Origin: Sorex araneus
Lineage: Eukaryota > Chordata > Mammalia > Eulipotyphla > Soricidae
Direction of reading: 5' to 3'
Assembly: GCF_027595985.1 (NCBI RefSeq)
Contig: NC_073313.1
Coordinates: forward strand, 109,238,552 to 109,302,551
Length of the DNA stretch: 64,000 bases
The first letter of the stretch is position 1. Each line of letters begins with the position of its first letter. The notes under the pieces were generated by a model. The model was not told where the DNA came from, did not search any database, and saw only the letters and a list, made by a program, of their open reading frames with translations. The position numbers and the translations under genes are program-made. Below, one piece after another: positions 11,231-23,520 of this stretch.

Positions 11231-11767
11231 TTATTCTAGGCAGGGTAATTCTTAGCTCGTTCCTCATCATTAATGGTTTATTATATTGACTACAATATCT
11301 GATAGCCTTCATCACCCACCCGCCAGCTCCTAGACTGCCCCTCTTATGAGTTGTTTCAACAACACACAGAACTTCCGGTATTGCACTTTTTCAACACTTT
11401 GGCAACTGTCCTGATATTTGTTTGTTTGTTACTTGGTTTAATTTAGTTGAATTGTTGCGTTGAGTTTAGCCGAATGCAGTTTTCCCTCCTGTTCTCTGGA
11501 GGAGGTAGGAAGACATTGTGTGACCTTAAACCCCTGCCTCCTTGTAAGGAGACCCCAGCTCATTTCTTCAATTAAAATAAGACATAAATTCTCTTCCTCC
11601 CCCAGCCTTTGTCTTCTCCCTGCCAGGGTGCCCACTCATTACTGAGAGAAACCAGGGCTGCTTCCCTTTCAGGAAGCATCATTTTTCCAATTAACTTTGA
11701 TTGGAAACAGCACCATTCCAGCTGCGTTGCCTTTGGTGCCTTCTAGTGACAGGCAATCTGGTCATAT
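11231..11767. other. Intergenic stretch, nothing recognised
   Basis: Unique-looking sequence with short open frames on both strands but no codon pattern or family I recognise. Confidence 0.5.
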
Positions 11768-11769
11768 GA

Positions 11770-11885
11770 AAAGAGCACTAGCCCAGGAGTCAGGAGTCTT
11801 CAGGAATGACACATGTCTGCCTCAACATTACTCCCTTCCATTGGCTTCATTATCTTTCACTTCTGAACAATGAGAAGGTAGAATT
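11770..11885 (+). repeat. Weak MIR-like relic
   Basis: AGAGCACTAGCCCAGGAGTC with following TTCATTATCT and AATGAGAAGGTAG fits the MIR order. Confidence 0.4.
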
Positions 11886-11967
11886 TAATGTTTTGCTACT
11901 TAAAGTACGGCCTATGGACCATGATCATGGAACATAAATGAGTAGCTTGGCAGAAATGCAGAATATA

Positions 11968-12136
11968 AGGGCTGGAGAGATAGCACAGCAGGTAGGGCAT
12001 TTGCCTTGCACGCGGCCGACCCGGGTTCAAATCCCAGCATCCCATATGGTCCCCTGAGCACAGCCAGGGGTAATTCCTGAGTGCGGAGCCAGGAGTAACC
12101 CTTGTACATCACCAGGTGTGACCCAAAAAGCAAAAA
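11968..12136 (+). repeat. SOR SINE with target duplication
   Basis: Near-consensus copy: GGGCTGGAGAGATAGCACAG, GGGTTCAAATCCC and GACCCAAAAAGCAAAAA. Perfect 14-bp duplication AAATGCAGAATATA at 11954-11967 and 12137-12150. Confidence 0.95.
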
Positions 12137-12523
12137 AAATGCAGAATATATATAGGCCCAATTAATATCTTGTAAATTCAAATCTATGTGTTAACAAGAC
12201 CTTTGGATGACTTTATCTACAATACTATTTGTGAGCATCCTAAGCACTGTGAACATCCTAAATTTAAAAAATCACTGAGGTTCTTTTTAAATATACAGCC
12301 CTCTGGCTGCTCTCATGGAGAGTCTAATGAAGCAGGACTAGGATGGGGTCCCATATATCATATTTTAACAAGTACCCCAAGTGACTCATACCCTTGGGGG
12401 GAAGGTTGGAAAATATTTGACAAGTTGGTTATAAGGATTCTTCCACCTTTGACACTTTGCTACTCTGTATGAACGGATTCATTACTGAACACAGTAAACA
12501 CTAGAACCAAAAGCAGAATTTCA

Positions 12524-13782
12524 ATAGAACTAAGAAGCTTCTGCACCGAAAAACATACAGTGACCAAAATACAAAGACAATCTACAGAATGGGAAAGGAT
12601 ATTCAACCAATACGCATCCAATAAGAGGTTGATATCAAGGGTATATAAAGCACTGGTTGAACTCTGCAATAAGAAAACATCCAACCCCATCAGAAAATGG
12701 GGCAAAGAAATGAACAGTAACTTTTCTAAGGAAGAGATACGAACGGCCAAAAAGGCACATGAAAAAATGCTCTACATCACTAATCATCAGGGAGATGCAG
12801 ATCAAAACAGCTATGAGATATCACCTCACAGCACAGAGAATGGCACACATCCGAAAGAACAAAAGCAACCGCTGTTGGAGAGGATGTGGGGAGAAAGGGA
12901 CCCTTCTACACTGCTGGTGGGAATGCCGACTGGATCAGCCCTATTGGAAAACAATATGGAGGCTTCTCAAAAAATTAGAAATTGAGCTTCCATTTGATCC
13001 AGCAATACCACTTCTGGGAATATATCCCGGAGAAACAAAAAAGTATAGTCGAAATGACATCTGCATTTACATGTTCATCGCAGTACTGTTTACAATAGCC
13101 AGAATCTGGAAAAAAACCCGAGTGCCTGAGAACAGATGACTGGCTAAAGAAACTTTGGTACATCTGCACAATGGAATACTATGCAGCTGTTAGAAAAGAT
13201 GAATTCATGAACTTTGCATATAAGTGGATCAACATGGAAAATATCACGCTAAGTGAAATGAGTCAGAAAGAGGGGGACAGACATAGAAAGTTTGCACTCA
13301 CCTGTGGAATATAAAATAACAGAATAGGAGACTAACACCCAAGAATAGGAGTATATAATACAAGGAGGTTGGCTCTATAGCTTGGAAGCTGGCCTCACAT
13401 GCTGGGGGAAAGGCAGCCCGAATAGAGAAGGAAACACCAATCAAAATGTGGTTGGAGATCCCGCACAGGAAAGGAGATGTTTGTGGAAAATAGACTAGAC
13501 ACTGAACATGATGGCCACTCAATACCCCTAACACAAACCACAACACCCAAAAGGAGAGAGCGAACAAAAGGGAAGACCCTGCCACAGAGGCGGAGTGGGG
13601 TGGGGTGTGGGGATGGGATTAGAGGGTGGGAGGGATACTGGGTTCATTGGTGGTGGAGAATGGACACTGGTGGAGGGATGGGTTCTTGAACATTGTATGA
13701 GGAAAACACAAGCATGACGATGGGTAAATTTGTAACTGTACCCTCACGATGACTCACTAATTTAAAAAAATTAATATTTTTA
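12524..13782 (+). mobile_element. 5'-truncated shrew L1 with end of ORF2 and full 3' UTR
   Basis: The ORF2p C-terminal zone is readable across two frames, with [20 protein letters not shown] and [20 protein letters not shown] as landmarks. It is broken by at least one frameshift and a stop after about 13139. The 3' UTR follows, with a G-rich tract at 13596-13640, TGGACACTGGTGGAGGGATG and an A-rich tail. The target duplication is AAAAGCAGAATTTCA (12509-12523) versus AAAAGCAGGATTTCA (13783-13797). Confidence 0.9.
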
Positions 13783-13797
13783 AAAAGCAGGATTTCA

Positions 13798-14675
13798 GAA
13801 TTGACTTCTCTCTAAATTGGATAAAGTAAGTACTTTCAGAATTAGCCAAGACTGTGCACATGGAAGGAAGGGGAAGAAATAGTACAATCATTTAAGCCAA
13901 GTATTCTTGATTGGAGAAAATCAGCAGCCTTTAATATTCAAAGAGAAATTACCTGCCCAGTGAAGACTGTCTCCTTGAAGCAATCATACTTGATATAATC
14001 AGGTACCCTGGTATATCCTCTTGGCATTCTGAAAATGGAGAACTAGAGATAGAGGGAACAGTGTCTACACTGACAGGGGGTTGTAGGAAAGTGAGGTCAG
14101 ATGAATCGACAAGGAAACCAAAGAAATCCTCTCCCAGAATGTATTAATATTTTCCAAACTCTCACTGTGGATGTGTGTCCTGACAAAGGAAGTTTTCCAA
14201 TTTGTGAATTTATTTACACAAAAATTTAAAGAAAAGTCTAAAAGCTAAATCACATTTAGTTATATGTTTAACAAATCACCTTTATTTGGAAAAAAAACCC
14301 TTACATAATATCAGGACTGCACTGGAAAGTTCAAGATAGAAAGTTGCCAGTTTTTTCTCCATTTGGAAGTTGGTTTTACTTATAAATATGCCCTAAGTTC
14401 CATTACTGGTAGGTTTTGGCTACATATGAGATTTAGACAGGTGGTGAGAATGTGGAAGGACATTCAGAGGGTATTTTTCTGGGCAAGGAAAGAAGGATTG
14501 ACTGTCAGCAAGAGTGAAGTGTGAATGAGTATTGCATAGCCAGGGTGCAAATCAGGGGAGGAGGTGGATAAGAGGGAAGCTACTGGGCTGTACAGAGAGA
14601 GGATAGCATCTGGGGATGGGAAATCTAGGACTGAATTCCAGAAGTCAAGTTGTTGCTTTCATACATTCGTTTTTA
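13798..14675. other. Intergenic stretch, nothing recognised
   Basis: Unique AT-rich sequence between two L1 copies. No gene or repeat family identified. Confidence 0.5.
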
Positions 14676-14679
14676 TGTT

Positions 14680-15245
14680 TTTTTTAAACTTTTTATATTG
14701 AAACACTGTGAGATATACTCTTACAAAGCTGCTCATGACTGGATTTCAGCCATGCAGTATTCCAACACCCATTCCTCCACCAGTGTACATTTCCCAGCAC
14801 CAGTGTCCCCCAGGTTCCCTCCCATCACCCTTCACCCCCAGCCTGCCTCTTTTATTCTCAGGTTCTTTTCTTCTCTCTGTCTCTCTCTGTCCCTCTGTCT
14901 CTGTCTCTGTCTTTCTCTCATTTTGGGCATTGTGGTTTGCAATACTGATACTGAAAAGTTATCAAGAATATCCCTTTACTTACTTTTAACCCTCAGTTCT
15001 GGTCCAGTGTGTTCATTGCCAGCTAATTTTGTCATACTAGTCTCTTCTCTATCTTACTTACCCTCAGCCCCCCACACACTAGTGGTTAGTTCCAACCATT
15101 GACCGGTCCTCCTAATCACTGTTTTCCCTCTCCATGGATATGAGTCTTCTACTATATATTTTTATATACCAAAAATGAATGCAGTCATTCTGTATCTGTC
15201 CCTCTCCTTCTGACTCATTTAATTCAGCATCATACATTAATTTTT
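14680..15245 (-). mobile_element. Shrew L1 3' UTR, reverse
   Basis: TTGAAACACTGTGAGATATA, CACCCATTCCTCCACCAGTG and a (TCTCTG)n-like tract at 14870-14925, ending at TTCTGACTCATTTAATTCAG. Confidence 0.85.
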
Positions 15246-15308
15246 ACACGCTATCTCCCATCCAGCCACCAAATCCTGACATTTCTGTCTCAACGGCTTC
15301 CTGTCACT

Positions 15309-15577
15309 TTTTTTGGAGTAAACAGATTTTATTTAGAGGTTTCTGAGGGAAGGAGGAAGGCATAAGTGGGAGAGAGAATAGTAAGAATAAGGCGCTCAAG
15401 AGAAAACACGAGCTTCTCCAAGGGTGGAGAGAGCTCTACACACATCCTAGCACCAGACACGAAAGCATGAAAGTACACATCTCAAGAGGGGAGATGCAGG
15501 TGACACATGTGCTCAGGTGACACATGTGCTCGGCCACATGGGCACAAGCAGCACATGAGCTCAGGCAGCATATGCGC
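15309..15577 (-). mobile_element. Unidentified poly(A) retroposon with 15-bp target duplication
   Basis: Exact duplication CGGCTTCCTGTCACT at 15294-15308 and 15578-15592. Read on the minus strand, the insert ends with TCTAAATAAAATCTGTTTAC, then TCC and A-rich: a poly(A) signal and tail. Its 5' part contains a 17-bp unit repeated twice (GAGCACATGTGTCACCT) plus diverged ACATG copies. It matches neither SOR nor L1. Confidence 0.75.
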
Positions 15578-15592
15578 CGGCTTCCTGTCACT

Positions 15593-15884
15593 CTCTTCCT
15601 CACCATTATCTTTGTTCTGTCCATAATTCAGGGTCTCTTCATGTCCTCATCTGGACTCTTGCAGGAGCTGCAAAGACCCAAGTTCAGTTCATCTTTCCCT
15701 ATTTTTTCAATCCAGAAAAATCATTGCTTCTTTAGAAAACAAAATAGAAAAATATTATCAGAATTAATAGACTTGTTCTCTTTGCTTTTGGTTGCTAAAG
15801 TAGCCTTCAGATCATACATGCTACCTAGGTCCTTACTTAGGACCTAAGGAAAGTTCTGGGGAATAAAGAAGTGAAATTCATAAG
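15593..15884. other. Intergenic stretch, nothing recognised
   Basis: The target sequence of the preceding insertion continues here. No family recognised. Confidence 0.5.
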
Positions 15885-16060
15885 AATAGGGGTTCTCAAT
15901 CTTGAGAGCTCCTCAAAATACATGAAAAACTTATTAAAACAGAAATGACCTGAACTTATTTTCAGAGGTTCTGACCCATTGCATGTGGGGTAGGACAAAA
16001 TTATTGGCATTTCCAATAAGTTCTTAGCATCTGGAGCACAGGTTTTCTGTAAGAAACCCT
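15885..16060 (+). repeat. MER5A-like hAT relic
   Basis: GGGGTTCTCAATCTTGAGAG, AAAAACTTATTAAAACAGA, AGGTTCTGACCCATTG and GGCATTTCCAATAAGTTC follow the order of MER5A. Confidence 0.65.
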
Positions 16061-16344
16061 TGTTTTGTCTCTAACCCTAGGGGCTTAACACCAGGCCTGT
16101 GAGGGAGTTCAGGAGGCCTTCAGCAGCAGGTATTGAAAGAAGATAATCATAAAAAGAGAACAAAGGGAGAAAGGTCAGAGGAAGAGAGAGGAAAGGAGAA
16201 TACATGGGAGTAGAGACTAATAGGGAGAGCAGGAAAGAGAATGTGGTGCTCATAAAAATCTTCCTTAAAATAGCTGAGCACCTTTTTTGTTACAACAAAG
16301 TTCATACAAGAGTTTTCATTTCTTCCTTGTTTTAGTCTAAACAA

Positions 16345-16755
16345 GAGGTTCCAGACCTTATTTGGCTGACATCCCCCCTTTCAGAAACAAAATCACTCAG
16401 GGTCCTTCTGGAAATAAACCTTCTTTAAGCGAACAAACAGAAAGCGACCCTGGCACCATTCTCCTCTGAAGCTTTTCAACAGTATCCTAGGGATAGGCAT
16501 TGGGTAGTATTTTCCGCTTTGTGAAACACAGCTCTAAATCCTAGCTTAGAAAACTGTGGGATCCTGATCCCACATGGAGTCATAAAACTTTTAAAGTGCT
16601 TTAGAATAATTTTTTAAAAATTATTTCGTGATTTATTTTCATAAAAACCTGATTTGTATACCAATTTTATATATATTGTGTGCAGGGTCATGTAAAAATT
16701 TCATGGGAAAAAAAGAGGTTCTAAGAAAAAGTTTAAGAAGCCTGGTCTAAAACTG
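16345..16755 (+). repeat. Probable hAT-like DNA transposon relics
   Basis: GAGGTTCCAGACCTTATTTG with a following CCCCCCTTTCAGAAAC segment, and GGGTCATGTAAAAATTTCAT with AAAAGTTTAAGAAGCCTGG near the end, resemble Charlie-type elements. Boundaries are uncertain. Confidence 0.4.
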
Positions 16756-16758
16756 ATG

Positions 16759-16857
16759 TTTGCTCCTGGCACAGTGCTTCAGATCATGTGGTGCCAGGAA
16801 TCAAACCTAAGATATGTTTTACAAAACATATGCCCTCTTCTGTATCTATCTATCTCC
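16759..16857 (-). repeat. SOR SINE fragment
   Basis: TGCTCCTGGCACAGTGCTTC, then TGGTGCCAGGAATCAAACCT and CATATGCCCTC, the reverse SOR order. Confidence 0.5.
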
Positions 16858-16924
16858 TTTAGGCTAGAACGCTGAGACACATAAGAACATGGTTTTGCAA
16901 TTGGCAGGATACCTGGAACACTGT

Positions 16925-17200
16925 TCTCAGAGAAGTTTTAATGAAAACAAATGCATGTATATTGATTTATTTTCTGATAATTTCATTTGCCACTACTTTA
17001 CGTTTTCTTGGAGCAAATAACATGAAATAACTTCATTACATGCCTGCCAGTGGTGCAGCTTGGGGGTAGGAGGAAACCTGTGACATAGGTGGAGGGAAGG
17101 GGACATTGGTGGTGGGACTGGTGTTAGAACATTGTATGTCTGAAACAATTTTGTCATAAATAACTTTGCAAATCATGGCGTCTTATTAATAATCAAAAGA
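16925..17200 (+). repeat. HAL1/L1-like 3' end
   Basis: ATTGATTTATTTTCTGATAA, AAATAACTTCATTACATGCC and a GGGGACATTGGTGGTGGGACTG-type end match the copy at 4288-4500. Confidence 0.5.
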
Positions 17201-17861
17201 AAAAGCTGTAGAGTATGCAACCTAATGGGTAAAACACAACTATAACCAATTTCTGCTCTTAAAACCAATCATTCAGAGTGGCATTGCAAAAACTCCAACT
17301 ACCAAGAGGGTCTAGTAATAGTGGAAGGGAAGACTTACCTCACTAGTCTGATGATAGCTGAAGCCAACTTTTCTTGGTATTGGGAACACTGAGATCCATC
17401 TCTATCTACTTACTTTGTCTTCACCAGATGATAGTTGACATAAGACTGTGTTGAGGGAACATCTACAAACCTAAGATGCTGGCATTTTTGTTTTTCCAAA
17501 TACAGTGTAGATCCAGGATTGATTCTCACATCATTTTGAAATTAGTAAAATTAAAAGAATTACAGGCAGTGTAGAGAAATTTTTGAGGAACATCTTGGGG
17601 TCACTGAATACAAGTTTCTAGAAGGACCATCTATGACACAGACTGATCTTGGCCAAAATCATAACATAAAAATAATTCATTTGAAAATATGCTCTGTGGT
17701 TATTTATGTTATTTATGTATTTCCATAATAAATTGATTCTCACTTCCTCATCTATAAAATTAAGGGGTTGGGTCCCCAAAATGTGTGTTTTCTTCCATTT
17801 TGGACATCTTGTAGTTCTGTGATCATCAGTTCATTGCTTTAAAAAAAAGAGAATGTCAGCC
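17201..17861. other. Sequence just downstream of DCX
   Basis: Mostly unique; CACTTCCTCATCTATAAAAT at 17739-17758 suggests a short MIR piece. No gene seen. Confidence 0.5.
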
Positions 17862-17880
17862 AGAAATATTGAAATCAAAT

Positions 17881-17886
17881 TTTATT
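17881..17886 (-). promoter_or_regulatory. DCX: Candidate distal DCX poly(A) signal AATAAA
   Basis: On the minus strand CAAAAATAAAATTTG contains the canonical hexamer. It is followed 20-40 bases later by CTCTTTTTTTT, a U-rich downstream element. Beyond it (lower coordinates) a MIR-like piece and dense repeats resume, as expected for intergenic DNA. Confidence 0.6.
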
Positions 17887-18734
17887 TTTGGAAAATGACA
17901 TTACACACATCTTGCAAATGTACACAGAAATGAGAATGAGATGAAGAACAGAGCTTGAGAGCCAAAATGATTGCAAGAGCAGCTCTCTGGCTGCCCAGTA
18001 TTGAACGCTGTGAGTCCACAGCATTCACAGTTCACAACACATTACACACATGGGCAGGGTTTGGAGGGCTTCTTTAAACTTTGAAGTCCTCTGACCAAAG
18101 AAAGTCCTCATCAAATTGTGGAGGGAGGAAGAGGGATATTAACGGGCACAGGCTATGAAAAGGGTCTGCTCCAGCTGGTTTACATGGGCCTCACCAAACC
18201 TCCAAGTCTAAGTGGGAACAGCAAACTGAAAAGGAGAATGCTTCTTAGAGCACTGTTTTTCAATTACAGTTTAAATGCTAGCTAAGTACTGCCTGGAAAA
18301 CTGATATCGGTATAGGCAAACCCATGGCTTTGTCTTTCCTGGCTATAGCTATTCTAAAGAAGCAGTTAAAAACTCCTAAATATCTTTTATATATCTCTTT
18401 TTTCTCTTGTTTTTTATAATTGTAGTTCATTGGTCAAGTAAAGCCTACCGAGGCTTCCAAACATCTCAAAACTGGGCTAAAAACATAATTGTACACTCTT
18501 TTTCATTATATATGATTCTGAGAACAATTTAATTGCACTGTAATCAAATGACTGAAAACACTTCCAATTTTGCCACTATTTTTTATGCCAAGATTGATTC
18601 TTTGATCACACTGTCATTCCTTGAGAAATAGTCAATAATTGCTGAGAGACTGTTGAGAATTGATATTTTCTCCTTTTTCTTTGTTTATTCCTTGATGACT
18701 TTACTTGGCAAAAATTATTGGCCCTCAAATCAGT

Positions 18735-18742
18735 TATTTACA
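18735..18742 (-). promoter_or_regulatory. Pumilio-type motif TGTAAATA in DCX 3' UTR
   Basis: The minus strand reads TGTAAATA, an exact match to the TGTANATA Pumilio recognition element, in the distal 3' UTR. A single 8-mer can occur by chance in 8 kb. Confidence 0.3.
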
Positions 18743-20159
18743 ATTGCAAGACACCATGGAGCAGTTGGGGAGAAGGGAAGGGAGAAAAGTGGGACCACAA
18801 GGAAGAATATACTCTTTTCAGAGGTTAAAATGAGTTATTTTAAAAATGTGATGTACAATACCATGCATTTACTCTCCAAAGCTAGTCACTAGCAAGCTAA
18901 CGCCTCTAACACTACAACCACCAATTACAGCTGTTTTGCTACAGTTACTGAGTCCTAACTACAGCTATAGGGCAGAAAGGGTGGGCTGTTTCCATTTTAA
19001 ACTTTCTCCCTTTGAAAATGGCCATAAAAGTGTTTCCTGTACAAGTTAAATGGCACAAAAATGGTGACAAAATGCTTTAAAGTAATTATCACAGATGAGA
19101 AATACAAAATTCTATCAAAACATGCATTCGTTGTGTACAAGTCATAAGGGATCATTGGCTTCAAGCTGCAATATATTACAGGACCATACATTGGAGATAT
19201 TTTGGTATAACCTCTTACTTGCTCAAATCCCTTTAAGTATATTTGTAAGAAAAGTCATTGTAAAGGGCATTCTATATGGTACTGTAAATAGATATCTCCA
19301 AGGGCTGTGCAACCTGTTGAATAATTTAGCACCTACAAGTTCAGCTTTGTTTTTTAGGTACACCAATTACTTGTATATGTTTGTCTGCATAGGATAATGG
19401 AAAGAGTTAATAATAAGTAATTAGATGAATTTAGTAAACGATTTTTATCATACAGATTGATTAAATACCACTTTAATTCAAATCAACCCCGATTGCCTAT
19501 CAGTTTAGATAAAACAATTCAACAGTTGGTAAGCCTAAAGCCTAAGGTTATATAGAGAGCATGTAAAAAATTTATAGACAAATTGCTCCCCATCATCCAA
19601 CATCCCCATTCAGACAAAAACACGATAGAACAAATTACTTGTGGTCTCATATTATATTATATTGCAGCTTTTAAAAATATGAGCAAATTAAACAAATAAA
19701 TTAATATTATTATGAATCCATGGGTTTTTTTGTTGTTGTTCAGCTGATTATTTCTCTGAGCACATTTCACTGCTCCACAAAATGGCCGACTAAAAAGGAA
19801 CCACAAAGTACTCTATCTGGTACTTGGAAAGTGAAGACCCAAGATGCACAAGCTGTAATGAAGCCATTTATGAGGATCTGCTTTTTTTGGGGAATCGCAG
19901 TTGAAAATGGGGAAGAAAGGGCCAGGATAAGGTTGATTCCAACCAACATATTCCAAACTGGACTGGGACTGATATACTCTGGAAACATTTTCTCATCTCC
20001 AAGGCAAAAATCACAGGGCTAAGAAAAGACATATGCCTAGAAAAGAGGATGGAAAAAATTAAAAAGCAGATGACAGAGATAGTACAAGACAAAGGATGTA
20101 TGTTTGTACTATCAAAAGCAAAGAGTGGTAACAAGATAAAAGGAAAGCAAATAGAAAGA

Positions 20160-20350
20160 ATAGTGTTTCCCAAACTTTTTCTGACCATATACCCCTTCTG
20201 ACCTAGTTTCCTTCCTGTGACCCCTGTTCTAATTGTTGGTTCCCTAGTCTTGTGCTATGGATGCCATTTATGTGATATTTGTCTGTGCCCTCTTGGCATT
20301 TTCTGGGGCCCCACAAGGGTCCATATGGTCCCTAGTTGAAAAATGCTAGA
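20160..20350 (+). repeat. hAT-like DNA transposon relic in DCX 3' UTR
   Basis: AGTGTTTCCCAAACTTTTTC at one end and AGTTGAAAAATGCTAG at the other are imperfect inverted repeats typical of Charlie-type elements. GACCATATACCCCTT lies inside. Confidence 0.5.
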
Positions 20351-22490
20351 GAACAAAAAACAAAGAGATACACAGGGGAGGTGGAGAGTGGGGGGAAAGT
20401 CATTCATTTCTTCAGATTAATGATCCAGAAATGAGATGTTTCAAGGCTTCTAACATGTTAGTCTTAGTTTACAAGGTGTTTATCCTAATGTCTGTTTTGC
20501 CATATGAACTCTCCCAGCTAGCCTGTCTTTCTAATCAAAAGCAGAAACATGCCTTAATTCTCAATGGGAATTCTACACTCCCCTAGTCACAAGGCATCCA
20601 AAGTAAGATAAAATTCCCTCTGATTCCAGATAATGTGAACCAAAGGATAAAGTGTAGAACAGTTGAGAAGGGAGTGCAAGAATCCTGTCATATGACAACT
20701 AATACCACATGAAGCCAAAGTGGGAAGTCTGCATAAACCTTTAACAAATAAGTAGAAGAAACATCGAGAGTCTGGGTAAGTAAAAAACACACTAGATCTT
20801 TAGGGATAGAGGCAATTTCTGGGAGTGAGGAAGGGGGAGACAGAGGAGGAAGCCGCCTAATCTTGAAGAGATAGGAGGGGGAAATTATTTGCCCAGGCCT
20901 GGCTAAAAACAGGCTAATGTAGGGAGGCTTCTAGTCTTAAAAAGAAAATGTGGGAGAAACTAAGAGAAGCTGTTAATAATCCCAGCCCATGGTAGGTCAT
21001 TCACTGGAATCAATGCTCTGTGGATTTAGAAATGTATTTTCCTTTCACACATGAATCTTGGCTACTGTGTGACAAGAACCTATAGTCTTTTACCCACTAG
21101 AGTAACAGGGTCTATTAGCCAAAGGAAAAATAAAACTGGAAATTCATTTTTTAAAGAAACGGCCTTTGTAGCCTTGGTCCATGATCACCACCTTTAAGGC
21201 TGACTAGGCATAATCCAATGGCTGTTAATAGAACTAGACTGGGGTCTGACCACCAACTCTCAATCTGTTGGAAATGCCGCTCCAGCCAAGGAGTAAGCAA
21301 AATTCAATCCATAATTCAATGTCCTTATTTCTTCCAGGTGTTCATACCTGGGAGGGAGAAAAAAACATAGAGAATCATAGAACAGTGGGTAAGGCTACAG
21401 GTGCTATCCTAGTCTGACGGAAGAGGCAGAATTATGTATGACACCTTTAAAGACCCAAAACAAGAGAAATATGTAGGAAGGCAAACAATTGCAAGACTCC
21501 ATTGCTACACAAAAGGTCTCACATCAGTTGAGATATCAGTGGCTGGGACTTTGGTCTATATAGATTCCAGAACCCTAAACTGAATATTAACCCTTGTGCA
21601 TCCCAGATGAGCTTCTAAACTCTAATGGCTTACGTAAGAAACCAATCTGGACCAAGACTGTCAAAATCCTTTCATGAAATGAGGGTAATTATTAATGAAG
21701 CCTGGCCTTGAGGACCCAACTGAGCCCATGTGGCTTAGTAGAGGTTCCAATAGCCTTTTTCAAAAAGAACAAAGACATTTCCAGTGCCTTTTATCCTCAT
21801 TGCAAACTGGAAAGGGAAAAAGGTCATTCAAATCCCACTGCCCCAGTGCAACTGTCTTAGAAATCTCTTGGCACATATGTCTCTGAGAAGGATTGATACT
21901 AGGAGAACATTCTTATCAGTATTCTGGAGCTCATTTTATTAACATGGGTATGTTTGTTCCTTTGTGCCAGAGAGATTTGTGTCTTTTTTAAAAAGCTACT
22001 TAGAACCCAATCTGAGGAATATTTTGGGTCTTTCAACCCAGAAATTCAAAGACTATAAGGTTGCTTTCAATAATTTCTCCTTGCCTTTTTGCAGGTAACT
22101 ATGTATCCACTTTAAATTTTCTTGGGGAACCACCTAATTTGGGAAAAGAAACAGGAAAGAGTGAGTTTCTTTGGGTGGGTTGGTAGATGACTATGACTAA
22201 CCTATGGTTTCAGAAAGAGATTTGCTGTGAGAGAACTATGTGTGTAGGCCCCCTCTGGTTTCGATCACAGAAGGGAACAGGAGTAATAAGCAGAAAATGG
22301 ATATGGTGTGTAGAGCACATGACGTGCTATCTTGGTGACATCAGTTTCCAGGGTACACTTTAGTTTTAAAAAACCCTCTACTATACCTGGAAATTGTCCT
22401 CACCTTGGCAGGAGAGATATAGGGACATTGTGAATGAGGGCAACTACAGCATGAGTAGGCCATTTTTTTCCAGCTAGTCTCACCCCGATA

Positions 22491-22677
22491 TTTTATTTTT
22501 GTTTATCAATTTTTTGTTTGGGGGCAACAGCTGATTATGCTCAAGGCTTACTCCTGGCTCTGCACTCAAGAATTATGCCTGGCAGGTCTCAGGGGACCAT
22601 ATGGGGTGCTGGAGGTAGAAGCCTGATCAGCTGCATATAAGACAATTGCCCTACACACTGTATTACTTCTCCAGCCG
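22491..22677 (-). repeat. SOR SINE in sense orientation in DCX 3' UTR
   Basis: Reverse landmarks CTTACTCCTGGCTCTGCACT, GGGGACCATATGGGGTGCTG and TTCTCCAGCC. Because DCX is on the same strand, the SINE is transcribed in sense. Its A-rich tail holds an AATAAA. Confidence 0.85.
22492..22497 (-). promoter_or_regulatory. Possible SINE-derived AATAAA inside the DCX 3' UTR
   Basis: The A-rich tail of the SOR SINE at 22491-22677 lies in sense orientation in the DCX 3' UTR and contains CAAAAATAAAATA. It is a possible proximal poly(A) signal. Use is unproven and the downstream region is not strongly U-rich. Confidence 0.35.
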
Positions 22678-23194
22678 CTCACTCCCATATTTTAAAAGAA
22701 AGTTTTAATAGGGAATGGCAGCCACAGTCATTTAAAAAATACTGAGATACCATCTTATGAAATAAGGATGAACAAAGCTATTGCTCTGCTCCTCCTTCCT
22801 TCTTATTTTTGCTGCAATAACAAGAACCATTTCACTCAGCTTTCAAAAACCAACCAATATGAGATACTATGAACTGCCTAAAGAAAAGAGTCAGCCTCCA
22901 TTCCATGTGGGCATGGCAGAACCTCAGGGATGCTGTTCTGAGACATCTCAAGTTGGAGTGATGATCCCCTAAATTAGAATCCATTATTATAGTGGTCTTC
23001 AATGCCCCCTTCTCTTTGGGTACATTTGCAGTCCATGTGAATGGAAACCATGTGAATACAAGGAGGAAGAGCTGTATTAGATTGCCAGGGGATTTCTTGC
23101 TCAGATCAGGGCAACACCATATGGCTCCAAGATGCAACATGACCCTGGGAAAGAATTCTCAGGAGCCTAGTGGAAGGCAAAACTGCTAAGTGGG

Positions 23195-23370
23195 AAAAGA
23201 CCCTGGAATAAGAGCCAGGAGATGTGGGTTCTAATCCCAGTCTTGCCCTGGCCACCTGTGCAACATTGAGAAAATGACCTCTGGATCTTCATTCCTGGCC
23301 TTAAAATGAGAAATTTGGAGTAAATGATGTGCTCTTAAGGGTCCTTCCAGGTAGAAAACTCTGTGGTTCA
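23195..23370 (+). repeat. MIR relic in DCX 3' UTR
   Basis: CCAGGAGATGTGGGTTCTAA, TCCCAGTCTTGCCCTG and CTTAAAATGAGAAATTTGGA follow MIR order. Confidence 0.6.
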
Positions 23371-23512
23371 ACCTAGGCTAATACTAAAGTATTTAAGGAC
23401 ATGAAGCAGTCATGCTAATGGCTATCCTTTCCAAAACAGTGATGAGAAAAGGAGCTTTTCTCTCAATTTACATCAGTTAATACTACTTATGAAATTGTTC
23501 AGCCCAGCCCCA

Positions 23513-23520
23513 TATATACA
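23513..23520 (-). promoter_or_regulatory. Pumilio-type motif TGTATATA in DCX 3' UTR
   Basis: The minus strand reads TGTATATA, again matching TGTANATA, about 2.8 kb after the stop codon. Same caution about chance. Confidence 0.3.

Noticed and set aside
12560..13139. Two overlapping frames as a protein gene
   Set aside because: ORF2 C-terminal frames of a truncated L1, broken by a frameshift and enclosed by a target duplication.
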